NCBI GenBank assembly: GCA_025201765.1
Contig: MU623345.1
Span: forward strand, 434,001-498,000
Reading direction: 5' to 3'
From: Daldinia sp. FL1419
Taxonomy: Eukaryota > Ascomycota > Sordariomycetes > Xylariales > Hypoxylaceae
DNA length: 64,000 bases
Below are positions 12,893 through 21,504 of this stretch, piece by piece. The notes beneath the pieces are model-generated. The model ran no database searches. It was given only the letters and a program-made list of their open reading frames with translations, and was not told the DNA's origin. Each line of letters opens with the position of its first letter. Position 1 is the first letter of the stretch. The position numbers and the translations under genes are program-made.

Positions 12893-13072
12893 TATTAATT
12901 AAATAAGGTATTATTATATATAATAATAAAATAAAAATATTCAAATTAATTTAATTAAAAATAATATAATTTAAAAAAGAATGTATTTTAATCAGAAACC
13001 AAAATACATAGAGTTAAATATAAGATTAAAATAGGTCTATACCACCATGATCACATGACCAACATTCTTACA
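12893..13072 (+). repeat. Right LTR (180 bp)
   Basis: Direct repeat of 6251-6430. This copy has mainly lost G (G to A on the plus strand) while keeping C, for example ACCACCATGATCACATGACC near its end. It is followed by the TATTT target duplication. Confidence 0.85.
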
Positions 13073-13149
13073 TATTTTGTATTAAATGAAAAAAAATTAT
13101 TTTTTAATTTTTTATTAATATTTTTTTATTAATTATCTTATTAATTATC

Positions 13150-13263
13150 TTATCTTATCTTATCTTATCTTTATTTTATTTTATTTTATTTTATTTTATT
13201 TTATTTTTATTTTTATTTTTATTTTTATTTTTATTTTTATTTTTATTTTTATTTTTATTTTTA

Positions 13264-13294
<31 letters not shown>

Positions 13295-13533
13295 TTTATT
13301 TTTATTTTTATTTTTATTTTTATTTTTATTTTTATTTTCTTATCTCCTATCTTATCTCTTATCTTACTATTTTTCTTATTTCTTATCTTATTTTCTATCT
13401 TTAATTTTACTTTTATTTTTCTTATCTCTTATCTCTTATCTCTTATCTCTTATCTCTTATCTCTTATCTTTTATTTTTTTTAAATTTTATTTTTCTTATT
13501 TCTTATCTTTTTTTTTTTTTTTTTTTTTTTTTT
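13150..13533. repeat. Low-complexity tract: (ATTTT)n, (TCTTATC)n, poly-T
   Basis: Consecutive pentamer/hexamer repeats ATTTT and ATTTTT (about 13161-13336) are followed by TCTTATC-type repeats (about 13415-13470) and a 26-base T run at about 13508-13533. They fill most of the right arm of the outer TIR element, are repeat-expanded rather than coding, and are likely slippage-prone. Confidence 0.85.
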
Positions 13534-13678
13534 ACTCTACCCTATACCATTTTAAGTGCATATTATCTATTATATATCAAACTCTTTTATTACATAACTA
13601 TATGTATTTATACTGTATTACATTCTTTCAAATATACCCACCCCTATTTTTTCTTAGGGTAAATCTATCAATTTTAGC

Positions 13679-13711
13679 GTTTTTTCCGAGTGTCAGCTAT
13701 GGTCAACCGTA
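13679..13711 (-). repeat. Right terminal inverted repeat
   Basis: 33 bp, a perfect reverse complement of 6140-6172, followed by CACAAC at 13712-13717. Confidence 0.9.
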
Positions 13712-13717
13712 CACAAC

Positions 13718-14216
13718 TTTCCCACGTGGCAACCTAGGAATATACCTAACGCCTAACGGGGGGTGGGATTTTAGTGGTTACGTCGCTACCATGTGTAAGT
13801 AGTGTACCTACCTACATAGTAGGTATGGATATACATGTACCTTTTTATACATTTATTAGTACCTACTCTCTGAGCCTTCTTACTTTGATGATTGCTTGCT
13901 AACCTAGGTCTTGCCTTCTTCTTACCTCCTTCTCATTAGTCTCACCTAATCTATATACCACCATTTATTGAAAATCGCACGCAGCTCAAACTCTACATCT
14001 ATTCCACATGATCAACCATCCAAACTTCCATATTCAAGCCTGAAGGCTTAAACTAGGCTTATTCGCTCCCTGAGTGATGCTACGGCGAATACGAGTCATG
14101 GCGAACGTCTATGAATCTATCAAATATGACAAGGTCACTTTTGCTTTCGTTATCCATCCCCGCCAAGCAAAACCCGTACATATACACCTGTCTATTCTCT
14201 ATCCTCTATGATAAGG
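13718..14216. other. Intergenic region right of the transposon
   Basis: Base composition returns to normal. TACCTA motifs occur at 13806-13870. No gene is supported; this is the 3' side of the minus-strand dehydrogenase. Confidence 0.4.
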
Positions 14217-15151
14217 TTATAGGATGAGCCCGGAATCTATCACAATGTTGACTCCGGTTGTGCTCTTGCTCTTAGCAAAAGTGAGTACTTGTTCAGCGAC
14301 GTCCTCGACCGTAGCGAAGCGCTTGAGCTTAGTCTTTTGTCGATGGGCCTCTTTCTGCTCATCCGTGAAGCGGGTTGCCCATTCCTATAACCTAACGTTA
14401 GATATTCCGGCAGTCATCGGCTCTAATAGTATTAAACTCACCGTTATCAGTAGTCCGGGGGAGACAGTATTGACCGTAATCTTGGGAGCAGCCATAACCG
14501 CAAGCGCTTTCATGAGATGAATTTGTGCGGCCTTGGTAACAGAATATGCCTATTTAATGTTACTACCAGTTCGGACCTAACAAGGCACCAGGCTCAGATC
14601 GCTTACCAGGGAACTGCCGGCTGTGGTTACACCAGCAACGGATGCTGTAGTGATAAAAGCCCCCTCGGTTTCATCTAGATGCTTTTTGGCGGCCTGCATC
14701 AGCCAGAGATGAGATTTTACATTCATATTAAAGGCACGATCCCACTCCTCTTCGTATGCGTTGTCATCAATGCTTTCCATCCCGCGGCTGCGAACGTATA
14801 TGTTAGTGGGATTATAACATAAGGGAAACACTATTCAGCTAGCTCAAGCGCATCAACTCACAAACGGGTCCAACCACCATTAGAGAAGACCACATCTAGC
14901 CGGCCAAATCTATCTACAGTTTGTTTAACGAGGCGGTTAATCTCGTCCCGGCTACCTAGATCAGCCTTGATGGCGACGAAGTTATCTCCCGGAAGAGTAG
15001 ATAAGGACGGCAACTCTTCCAAGAGCTTATTGGCCCTTTCTTCGTTGTTGGCGTAGTTCACGACGACTCGGTACCCATTTTTCGCGAAGACCCGGACTGC
15101 CGCGGCCCCAAGACCGGCGCTCCCCGCTGTAATTAATGCAACGGACATCAT
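14217..15151 (-). CDS. Short-chain dehydrogenase/reductase, four exons, 248 aa
   Basis: Classical NAD(P)-dependent SDR; substrate unknown. Exons on the minus strand are 15151-14862, 14787-14607, 14549-14442 and 14384-14217, with donors GTGAGT, GTAAGC and GTGAGT and CAG/TAG acceptors. The joined frame is open and 248 aa long, the usual family length. The Rossmann motif is ALITAGSAGLGAAAVR near the N-terminus (GxxxGxG as GSAGLG). Further motifs are ADLGS (cofactor), FSNGGWTR in place of the common NNAG, MNVKSH (structural Asn), ITTASVAG (catalytic Ser) and AYSVTKAA (YxxxK), then VNTVSPGLLIT. All catalytic residues survive although the gene lies only 0.5 kb from the ruined transposon. ATG codons at 15151 and 15148 are alternative starts. 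Confidence 0.85.
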
Positions 15152-15229
15152 GAATCCCGGAAAATTTTTTTTTTTGGAATATGAAAAGAATATCTATATC
15201 AATTTCTTTTCTATCCTATCAAGAATCTA

Positions 15230-15712
15230 TCATATAGCAAAATGACTTTTGTTTAGAGGGAGGGGAGCACTAACTTGTGTTTTGAGGCAGTAGCAGATTA
15301 TTAAAGCATCCTTTGTGCTAATCGGGCATTCGATCCAGTTCGAACTGCCGTGCGAAACCGGGAAAATTACCGTACGGATTGAGCAGACGGCCATACTAAA
15401 AGCAAAAATACCGTGCAATTCCCCCACCTGACAGAGAGGCATACGCTGCATTGCACCATACCGGGGCTTGGCGTCTATCCCTATGCGATTTCTTTCCAAG
15501 CCCTTTAAAATAAAATGACGTGCTATCCAAGGACTATTCATAGGAGCTTTGGTTTCACGAATTCTCCATGAAATTATATCGAAGAAAAAGGAATACGATG
15601 AGTCCAGTTCTCGTAGCATCAATAGGCGTGTCATGGCATATCCTACCTTTAGATGATGCTTTTTCCATTTGTTGAATTTTAATTCAAATACAACCAAGAG
15701 TTTTTTAGTCAT
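15230..15712 (-). CDS. Doubtful open reading frame, 160 aa
   Basis: An uninterrupted minus-strand frame of 160 codons lies between the dehydrogenase and the secreted-protein gene. It has no recognised domain, no clear signal peptide and uneven composition (FNKWKKHHLK at the start, scattered Cys). It overlaps no better candidate, but it may be chance. The 660 bp here are otherwise unexplained. Confidence 0.2.
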   Translation of the reverse strand: MTKKLLVVFELKFNKWKKHHLKVGYAMTRLLMLRELDSSYSFFFDIISWRIRETKAPMNSPWIARHFILKGLERNRIGIDAKPRYGAMQRMPLCQVGELHGIFAFSMAVCSIRTVIFPVSHGSSNWIECPISTKDALIICYCLKTQVSAPLPLNKSHFAI

Positions 15713-15820
15713 TAACAGTTATAGCAAGGTATATCGGACCCAAAGGGCGAAACTTATTATTCGAAAGAGTTGAGTTTCGCATGATTTACACTTTTCGTTC
15801 CTATAACTACTGCTTTATAA

Positions 15821-16417
15821 TCATAAGTTCAACGTTGTCCATTCCCCAGAACCAACAGGTTCATTTATCTTACAGGGCCCCTTGTACAAGACTTTATGCG
15901 GGGGATTAATGCCATTCTGAACGGGAATCATCAACAAGGTCGTTTCGTCGTCTCCTGGAAACGTCGACCGATGACCCCAAGTCGAAACATCTGCTGTGTC
16001 GTCTATATACATGAGCCCGTACCTCCCACCATGTACAACAACCTCGTCAGTGGCGTTCGGTAAGCTTACTAGTCCAACGATTGTCAGTCCATCCCATTCC
16101 GGCGAAAAATTACCATGGGCTTGTTGGTTAAGCATACCATGTAGCACGCCGCTGATAACCCAAACGTATTGCTTTGCGGGTCCGGGGTGCCGTCCGCTAT
16201 CATACCTCGGTGGCATAATGTATAACGATGCGTTTGCGACGTTGCCCATCCGTAGTACGTTCACGCCTGCTGCCACTTCTGTGAAGGGTGTGTCAAGCTG
16301 CCAGCACTCCAGAACAGAGATATTGTGCACCCCGGTCAACGCAGTGAGGCTCATCCTTGATTGATTGCTCGCAACACCGAGCATAGAAAGACTGAGAAAT
16401 GATAGGTAGGGCAACAT
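15821..16417 (-). CDS. Small secreted protein, cupin-like, 198 aa
   Basis: Intronless gene with an N-terminal secretion signal (MLPYLSFLSLSMLGVA, cleavage likely before SNQSR). The mature part of about 180 residues has only two cysteines, at least three N-glycosylation sequons (NIS, NAS, NAT) and beta-strand-like repeats. The stretch ASLYIMPPRYDSGRHPGPA followed by KQYVWVISGVLHGML is reminiscent of the cupin core (G-x-H-x-G, then a strand with G). I recognise it only as a fungal small secreted protein; metal binding or enzymatic activity is not shown. It lies about 2 kb from the repeat-rich block, a setting often seen for host-interaction proteins, but that role is conjecture. Confidence 0.7.
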   Translation of the reverse strand: MLPYLSFLSLSMLGVASNQSRMSLTALTGVHNISVLECWQLDTPFTEVAAGVNVLRMGNVANASLYIMPPRYDSGRHPGPAKQYVWVISGVLHGMLNQQAHGNFSPEWDGLTIVGLVSLPNATDEVVVHGGRYGLMYIDDTADVSTWGHRSTFPGDDETTLLMIPVQNGINPPHKVLYKGPCKINEPVGSGEWTTLNL

Positions 16418-17404
16418 GTTCTCCTTGGTAATATGTTATCGAAACGGAAAAAGAAGAAGACTGGGGATACTTGGGGAAAATATCCAAGTTGGGGGGGAAG
16501 ATTTGGATATAAAGTGTATTCAAACCCCGCATGACTGCTCTGATAAACTAGTAGAAGTAGAATGCGAGAGTCAAATATGGAACTGGATCGATGGACGCAC
16601 AACGCGCCACCGATCGTAATCGAAGGTGTCTAAAATATGCACATTATTCTGAAAGGGGGGGATAGGCACCCGAGAGATGTGTAAGAGCGTTTGGGGCTAA
16701 GCTCGGGCTTTGAAGCCATTACTTTGCTTCTTATATCTAAGGCCGTCGTACGAAGTATCTGCACTTTGTGTATCTGCATTTCGTGGACTTGAGCAATAAT
16801 GATAATATCCCCGGGTCGACGACGGCCTTGGTTGTTGCTGAATCCTCTTTGCTTAAATAAAACACTAGTTATTCGTATTCTCCTGTCTATCCTTCAAGCT
16901 TTGTAAATCGTATCGGGTTGGTTCACGGTGTAACGGCGGCATCGTGGGTGGGAGCGACGGCTATCGATGGATGTATCATGGCGTAGAAAGATCTGTCACA
17001 AGGTTAGACAGGTTAGGTAGGTAGCTATAGTAATATTAGTATGCGCCTATATATAACTATGTATTATCGGATGGCTTTTTACTCACTCGCATAGGGTGTT
17101 CAATGAATAGAGCATATATACGCGATCGTATCTTACCTGTATCGTAGACTGGATGGGTGCATATACCCCTATTCAATTCACCACAACACCACCACTACCA
17201 CGTATCAAAGGAGGCAACCACACGTACCTACCTAGGCAACCACACAGTATCCAAACACCCTAAACACCAAGAACCCAGTGCAAACAACTCGCCTTCCTAG
17301 GTTCTTTATCTTCACAGTTATCTTTTATCGATTCCCCCTATTCCCCCGAAAATTACCCCCCCAGCGTTAACCTTTTATACCGCAATAACGCACCAACCTT
17401 CCAA
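16418..17404. other. Intergenic region
   Basis: No gene is seen. CCACCACTACCACG-type and CCTACCTAGG motifs occur around 17185-17235. The first part is the promoter side of the secreted-protein gene. Confidence 0.4.
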
Positions 17405-17620
17405 CCCGGGTCCGACCAATGGCGCGTCACCCTCGTTGCACTCCCGGTGTCACCTACTGGCGTGTTGGCAAACGTGAGACGTCAATTAATTATATCCCAA
17501 AGCTACACGCCAATTCGTGTTTGCTAATTAATTGTGTCAATAACACCCCTATAAGCGCAGAGGTACTGGGCCGTGAGGGATTGCACAGGGAGGTAGTCGG
17601 TTCGATCCCGGCACCCGGTT
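17405..17620 (+). tRNA. Degenerate or long-intron tRNA-like locus
   Basis: The 3' part is convincing. It has a T-arm GTCGG-TTCGATC-CCGGC (17596-17612) containing a perfect B box (GGTTCGATCCC), an AGGTA variable loop, an acceptor strand ACCCGG, and a T-rich run from 17619 that could terminate Pol III. The matching acceptor 5' strand CCGGGT is at 17406-17411. CCCT at 17430-17433 can pair with AGGG at 17587-17590 as an anticodon stem, with a loop reading GTTGCA then A (anticodon TGC, Ala, if correct). This implies an intron of about 144 nt (17441-17584). Problems are the missing T8, a weak A box and D-arm, a C-C pair closing the anticodon stem, and no Ala-type G3:U70. It could be a tRNA pseudogene or a tRNA-derived SINE. 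Confidence 0.35.
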
Positions 17621-18079
17621 TCTCTTTTTTTCTATTTTCCCTTTTGCGTTATGCTTTTTTTTTTTTTTTCTTTGCTTGTGTGCTTTGCCTCTCTTGACTT
17701 GACTTCCCTTCTACCTGAATCTACTTATCCATTATCAACGGATGCATCATCCATCAACGATGCATCTATCCCCCCAATGCAGACACGAACCATTAACCAA
17801 TTCACATACCCGACAACACCGCATCCAAGTTTGAACGGTTAAAAAAAATATTGGTATTCTATCCATATACACGTCGTTCGCAGCAAAACCATGCATCAGA
17901 TACATACATCCGCCGCATTGGACGGTTCATCTCGGCACTCCCCCCAAATCCGCCAGACCTAGGATACGCCTTCAGCCCATACTCCCAATCGCTGACATTA
18001 ATAAGCTTATAACCTTCTATTGATACTTATATCATCATCACCATCGTTGTCGCCTAGTTGCTTTTTTAGTTTTACTTTT
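17621..18079. other. Intergenic region downstream of SDH1
   Basis: No gene is seen. It contains a T14 tract at about 17657-17670 and a short repeated GATGCATC motif (17741-17765). Confidence 0.4.
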
Positions 18080-20394
18080 TTAGTAAGTACGCTTGAACGG
18101 CGGGACAGCCTTGCACTCGTTCTCGTCCAGGGTCGTGCCGATGACTCGTCGGTATCCTAGGTCAATCTTTCCGTGAGGCTTCTTCTGGAAGGTGAGGGTA
18201 TGCTTCATCCAGTTCTCGTCGTCTCGCTCGGGGTAGTCTTCTCGGGCGTGGGCGCCACGAGACTCCTTTCGGTTAGCGGCGGCAGTAGCAGTTTGGGTGC
18301 TGATGTAGTAATTAGCATGTGATATTTTGAAGTTCTAGGGGTTCATAACTTACGCGCAAGTGAGCAGGTTCCTTAATTCGAGGGTCTCGACGAGATCCGA
18401 GTTCCAGATCATGCTGCGGTCCTTGATTCCAACTTGGGAGAAGGTACCGTCAATCTCGGTAACCCTCCTTACACCCTCGTCTAAGCTTTCTTGCGTACGG
18501 AAAACGCTGACATCGGTCTGCATGGCCTTCTGCATGGCGAGTCGGATCTCAGCCGTGCTCTTGGGGCCGTCGGAGTTGCGGATCTGGTCAAGGACCTCAA
18601 TTGACTCGGCACCAGCATCAGCGCTAATAGGCTTAGGCTTAGCACCGGGGGTGAAGTTGTCTCGGATGGTATGGGAAACAGCTCGTCCGAATACTACAAG
18701 ATCCAGCAGGGAGTTGGCACCAAGTCGATTGGCACCGTGGACGGACACGCAAGCGGCTTCACCGCAAGCGAAAAGACCTGGAACAACCTTGTCGTTACCC
18801 TTGTCATCGACGGTAAGAACCTCGCCAGTGTACCTCGTGGGAATGCCACCCATGTTGTAGTGGACAGTGGGTAGAACGGGGATAGGCTGCTTGCGAACAT
18901 CAACACCAGCGAAGATGGCAGCAGTCTCAGAGATACCAGGTAGACGCTCAGCAAGGATTTCAGCGGGTAAGTGGCTCAGTTGGAGGTAGATGTGATCCTT
19001 CTCAGGACCAACACCTCGTCCCTCGCGGATTTCCAAGGTCATAGATCGGGAGACGACGTCACGACTGGCCAAATCCTTCGCGGTAGGTGCGTATCGTTCC
19101 ATGAATCGCTCACCCTCGGAGTTGAGGAGATAACCACCCTCACCTCGGGAACCTTCGGTAATCAAGCAACCAGCTCCGTAGATACCTGTGGGGTGGAATT
19201 GGACGAATTCGAGATCCTGGTTGGGGAGACCGGCACGGGCAACCATAGCCATACCATCACCGGTACATGTGTGGGCCGATGTGCAGCTGAAGTAGGCTCG
19301 GCCGTATCCGCCGGTAGCCAAGACGGTGTTCTGCGCAAGGAACCTGTGTAGGGTACCGTCTTCCTGGTTGTAGGCCAAAACACCTCGGCATTCTCCATCT
19401 TCCATAATTAGGTCGAGAGCAAAGAATTCGATGAAGTAGTTAGTACTGTGTCGAAGAGATTGTCCATACAGAGTGTGCAGGAGAGCGTGTCCAGTTCGGT
19501 CAGCAGCAGCGCAGCATCGGTAGGCCTGGCCACCCTTGCCATACTTTTGCGATTGACCACCGAAAGCACGCTGGTAGCTAGTAAATCAATGTCAGAGGCG
19601 ATCGTGTACCCATACGAGGCTCAGTCTTGACTCACATCTTTCCGTCTTCTGTTCTCGAGAACGGGCAGCCGTAGTTTTCTAACTCGATAATGGATGCGGG
19701 TGCTTCTCTCGTCATGTAGTGGATGGCATCTTGGTCACCGAGCCAATCCGACCCCTTTACGGTGTCGTACATATGCCATCTCCAGTCATCCTCGTGCATA
19801 TTTCCCAAGGCGGCGTTGATACCACCCTGTGCGGCGACAGTGTGACTTCGTGTGGGAAAGAGCTTCGATATACAAGCCGTGTTAAAGCCAGCTTCCGCCA
19901 AGCCGAAAGCCGCCCGCAAACCGGAACCACCCGCGCCGACGACGATGGCATCGTATTCGTGGTCCTACGGTCAAAAGTTAACCGTTGTTGCTCTCAAAAA
20001 AGCATTTCTAGAATGTGAAACGTGCGACGTACGATAACGGGGTATTTGCTGCTAACGTGTATCGGCGCTTCCTTGGCCCGTAGTGGGTTATTCGCGATGA
20101 TCCGAGCTGCGCGCACATGCGATTAGATTCTCAATTCTATCATATATTAACTGGGTAGCGGGGTATCATACAAACAGGTCGCGTGGAAGAGAAGGTTCTG
20201 GCTTGGCATCTGGCTGCCCTCGAGAACTATAGAAGCGAATCTTGGGTTAGCATCATCATCTCTTCCCGTCTCAACTCTTAAGCCTCGCAAAAAGCCCAAA
20301 CCCCCATGCGACGATTACTGAGGCTCCTAAGTAAGGGAGAAATACTCACGGCAGAGCCAGCGGCTAACCTTCTTAGTGCCATTGAAGATGCCAT
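18080..20394 (-). CDS. SDH1: Succinate dehydrogenase flavoprotein subunit, mitochondrial
   Basis: Catalytic FAD subunit of complex II, oxidising succinate to fumarate in the mitochondrial matrix (TCA cycle and respiratory chain). Exons on the minus strand are about 20394-20319, 20106-20033, 19964-19636, 19577-18354 and 18299-18080, giving about 640 aa. Visible features are the dinucleotide fold DAIVVGAGGSGLRAAF, the flavinylation site with its His in PTRSHTVAAQGGINAALGN, HPTGIYGAG, the active-site region HGANRLGANSLLDLVVFGR, and the conserved C-terminus KIDLGYRRVIGTTLDENEC. The first exon encodes an Arg/Ser/Leu-rich presequence beginning MASSMALRRLAAGSA. Its end is uncertain. The strong GTGAGT donor at 20349 breaks the frame, whereas a weak GTAATC donor at 20318 keeps it, so an extra small exon or non-canonical use is possible. 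Confidence 0.95.
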
Positions 20395-21504
20395 TATGGT
20401 TAAGGGACGATTAAGAAGGAGGGGGGAGAGAGAGAGGAAGTGTTGTACCGAAACAACTCTTCTTCTTGTCCTACGAGTTTCAGGGAACGGCGAAAGAATA
20501 GGGAAAAAAAAAGTGATGATGCTGGCCCAAGTTCAACCGCTGCTTCCAGACGATTGAATTCCTTCCTCCAATAGCGTCGTTTCTGATTACCGAGGGATAA
20601 TAAAGCCGGACCTTTCCCCAAGCAGCTTGTACTCCTGTACATATACCCACTTGCCCACCCTTCTTTCCTTCCTTCCCTCCCACCTTTTTCCCTTTTCCCA
20701 CACCCTGCGCACCAGTAAGCCCATGTTCCATGTTAGCCACCGGCATCATTGTCACGTGTAATTAGACAATGGGAATACTATGTACCTTATAACTATGCCG
20801 AGTCACACATTTGTATCCGTTCGCTTAAGCACAACCGTTTTACATAGTATTTCTGTAGCATCAAAAGTATAGTTATAACTAACTAACCGTTAGTTAGTTA
20901 AGAGAAACGTTCGAAAGTCAATTAGACTAACAAGAGACTTGATATAATCTATACCTATCAAAATTATCAGGGTGGGCTATAATAAGTTGGTTTAGTTGCT
21001 CCTCAAACAAGACATTTCTTACATGAAGAATATAAGGTTAGTAGATTGGTATTAACGAATGATGCTAGAAGAAAAATCTTATTTATAGTCATTCGGTGCT
21101 CTAACATCAATATCAAAAGGTAAGACCAAGTAACCCAAGCAACACACACACTAGGGGAAAATGTAAATTAGTCAACTCTATACACGAAGCCATCTTACAC
21201 AAGATATGTAGGTACCTAGGTAGGTATCTAAGTCTAAGACGTTGTCCGAGATGAGTCTCTATTAATATTCATCGACATATATGCTACGCTAATAACAAGT
21301 CCTATGCACATTGGTATATCAACACCTTCCCCATCTTCGAATGGGTTTATAATTACAGTGCTATTCGAATGCCCCCGAGTATGCATTTCATAAGTCTCTT
21401 CATTTTTACCCGCTCGTTAATGCAGCCGACAATAGGGGAATAGACACCACTGCCCTAACCCTCAACTCCAAGTTTAACTTGAACCGCTATAAGAATGCAA
21501 CCTC
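20395..21504. other. Intergenic region between SDH1 and the PX protein gene
   Basis: About 1.1 kb without a supported gene. It contains pyrimidine-rich tracts (20663-20700) and TAACTAACTAACCGTTAGTTAGTTA (20877-20901), a near-perfect palindrome that could be a cruciform or binding site. The left part is the SDH1 promoter and 5' leader; the right part is the 3' side of the PX gene. Confidence 0.45.

Larger units (their letters stand above)
6251..13072. mobile_element. RIP-degraded LTR retrotransposon, about 6.8 kb
   Basis: Two direct repeats of exactly 180 bp (6251-6430 and 12893-13072) align without a gap. The left one starts TGTTGG and both end in CTTACA/TTTACA, so the canonical TG...CA ends are visible; TG has become TA in the right copy. 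Identical TATTT sits before the left LTR (6246-6250) and after the right LTR (13073-13077), a 5-bp target duplication. The interior is over 80% A+T by eye and riddled with stops in all frames, so no gag or pol domain could be read. Orientation is unresolved. TTGGTAAC directly after the left LTR could be a primer-binding site for plus orientation, while an A/G-rich run on the minus strand at about 6436-6452 could be a polypurine tract for minus orientation. Confidence 0.85.
6140..13711. mobile_element. TIR-bounded DNA element (host of a nested LTR element)
   Basis: The outer boundaries are 33-bp perfect inverted repeats at 6140-6172 and 13679-13711 (both begin TACGGTTGACCATAGCTGAC when read inward). 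Each is flanked by the same six bases, CACAAC, at 6134-6139 and 13712-13717. Similarity continues a few bases inward with one mismatch. Without the inserted LTR element the outer element would be only about 745 bp (6140-6250 plus 13078-13711) with no recognisable transposase, so it looks like a non-autonomous, MITE-like element. The TIR also starts with TA, so a TA-duplicating family (Tc1/mariner) is an alternative reading; the flanking CACAAC repeat favours a 6-bp duplication. The TIRs themselves are not AT-mutated. Confidence 0.8.

Noticed and set aside
13150..13480. Regular repeats considered as a CRISPR-like array or telomeric repeat
   Set aside because: Units are 5-7 bp with no spacers, and do not match TTAGGG-type telomere sequence. 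This is simple-sequence DNA inside a transposon.
6180..13540. AT-rich block considered as a centromere core or mitochondrial insertion
   Set aside because: It is only about 7.4 kb with exact transposon ends and all-transition LTR differences, and no mitochondrial gene is recognisable.
17419..17697. Plus-strand open frame of 92 codons
   Set aside because: It runs through the tRNA-like 3' half and then a poly-T region coding poly-Phe. Frames reading REVVGS(I/N)PAPGF are a common artefact of translating tRNA genes.
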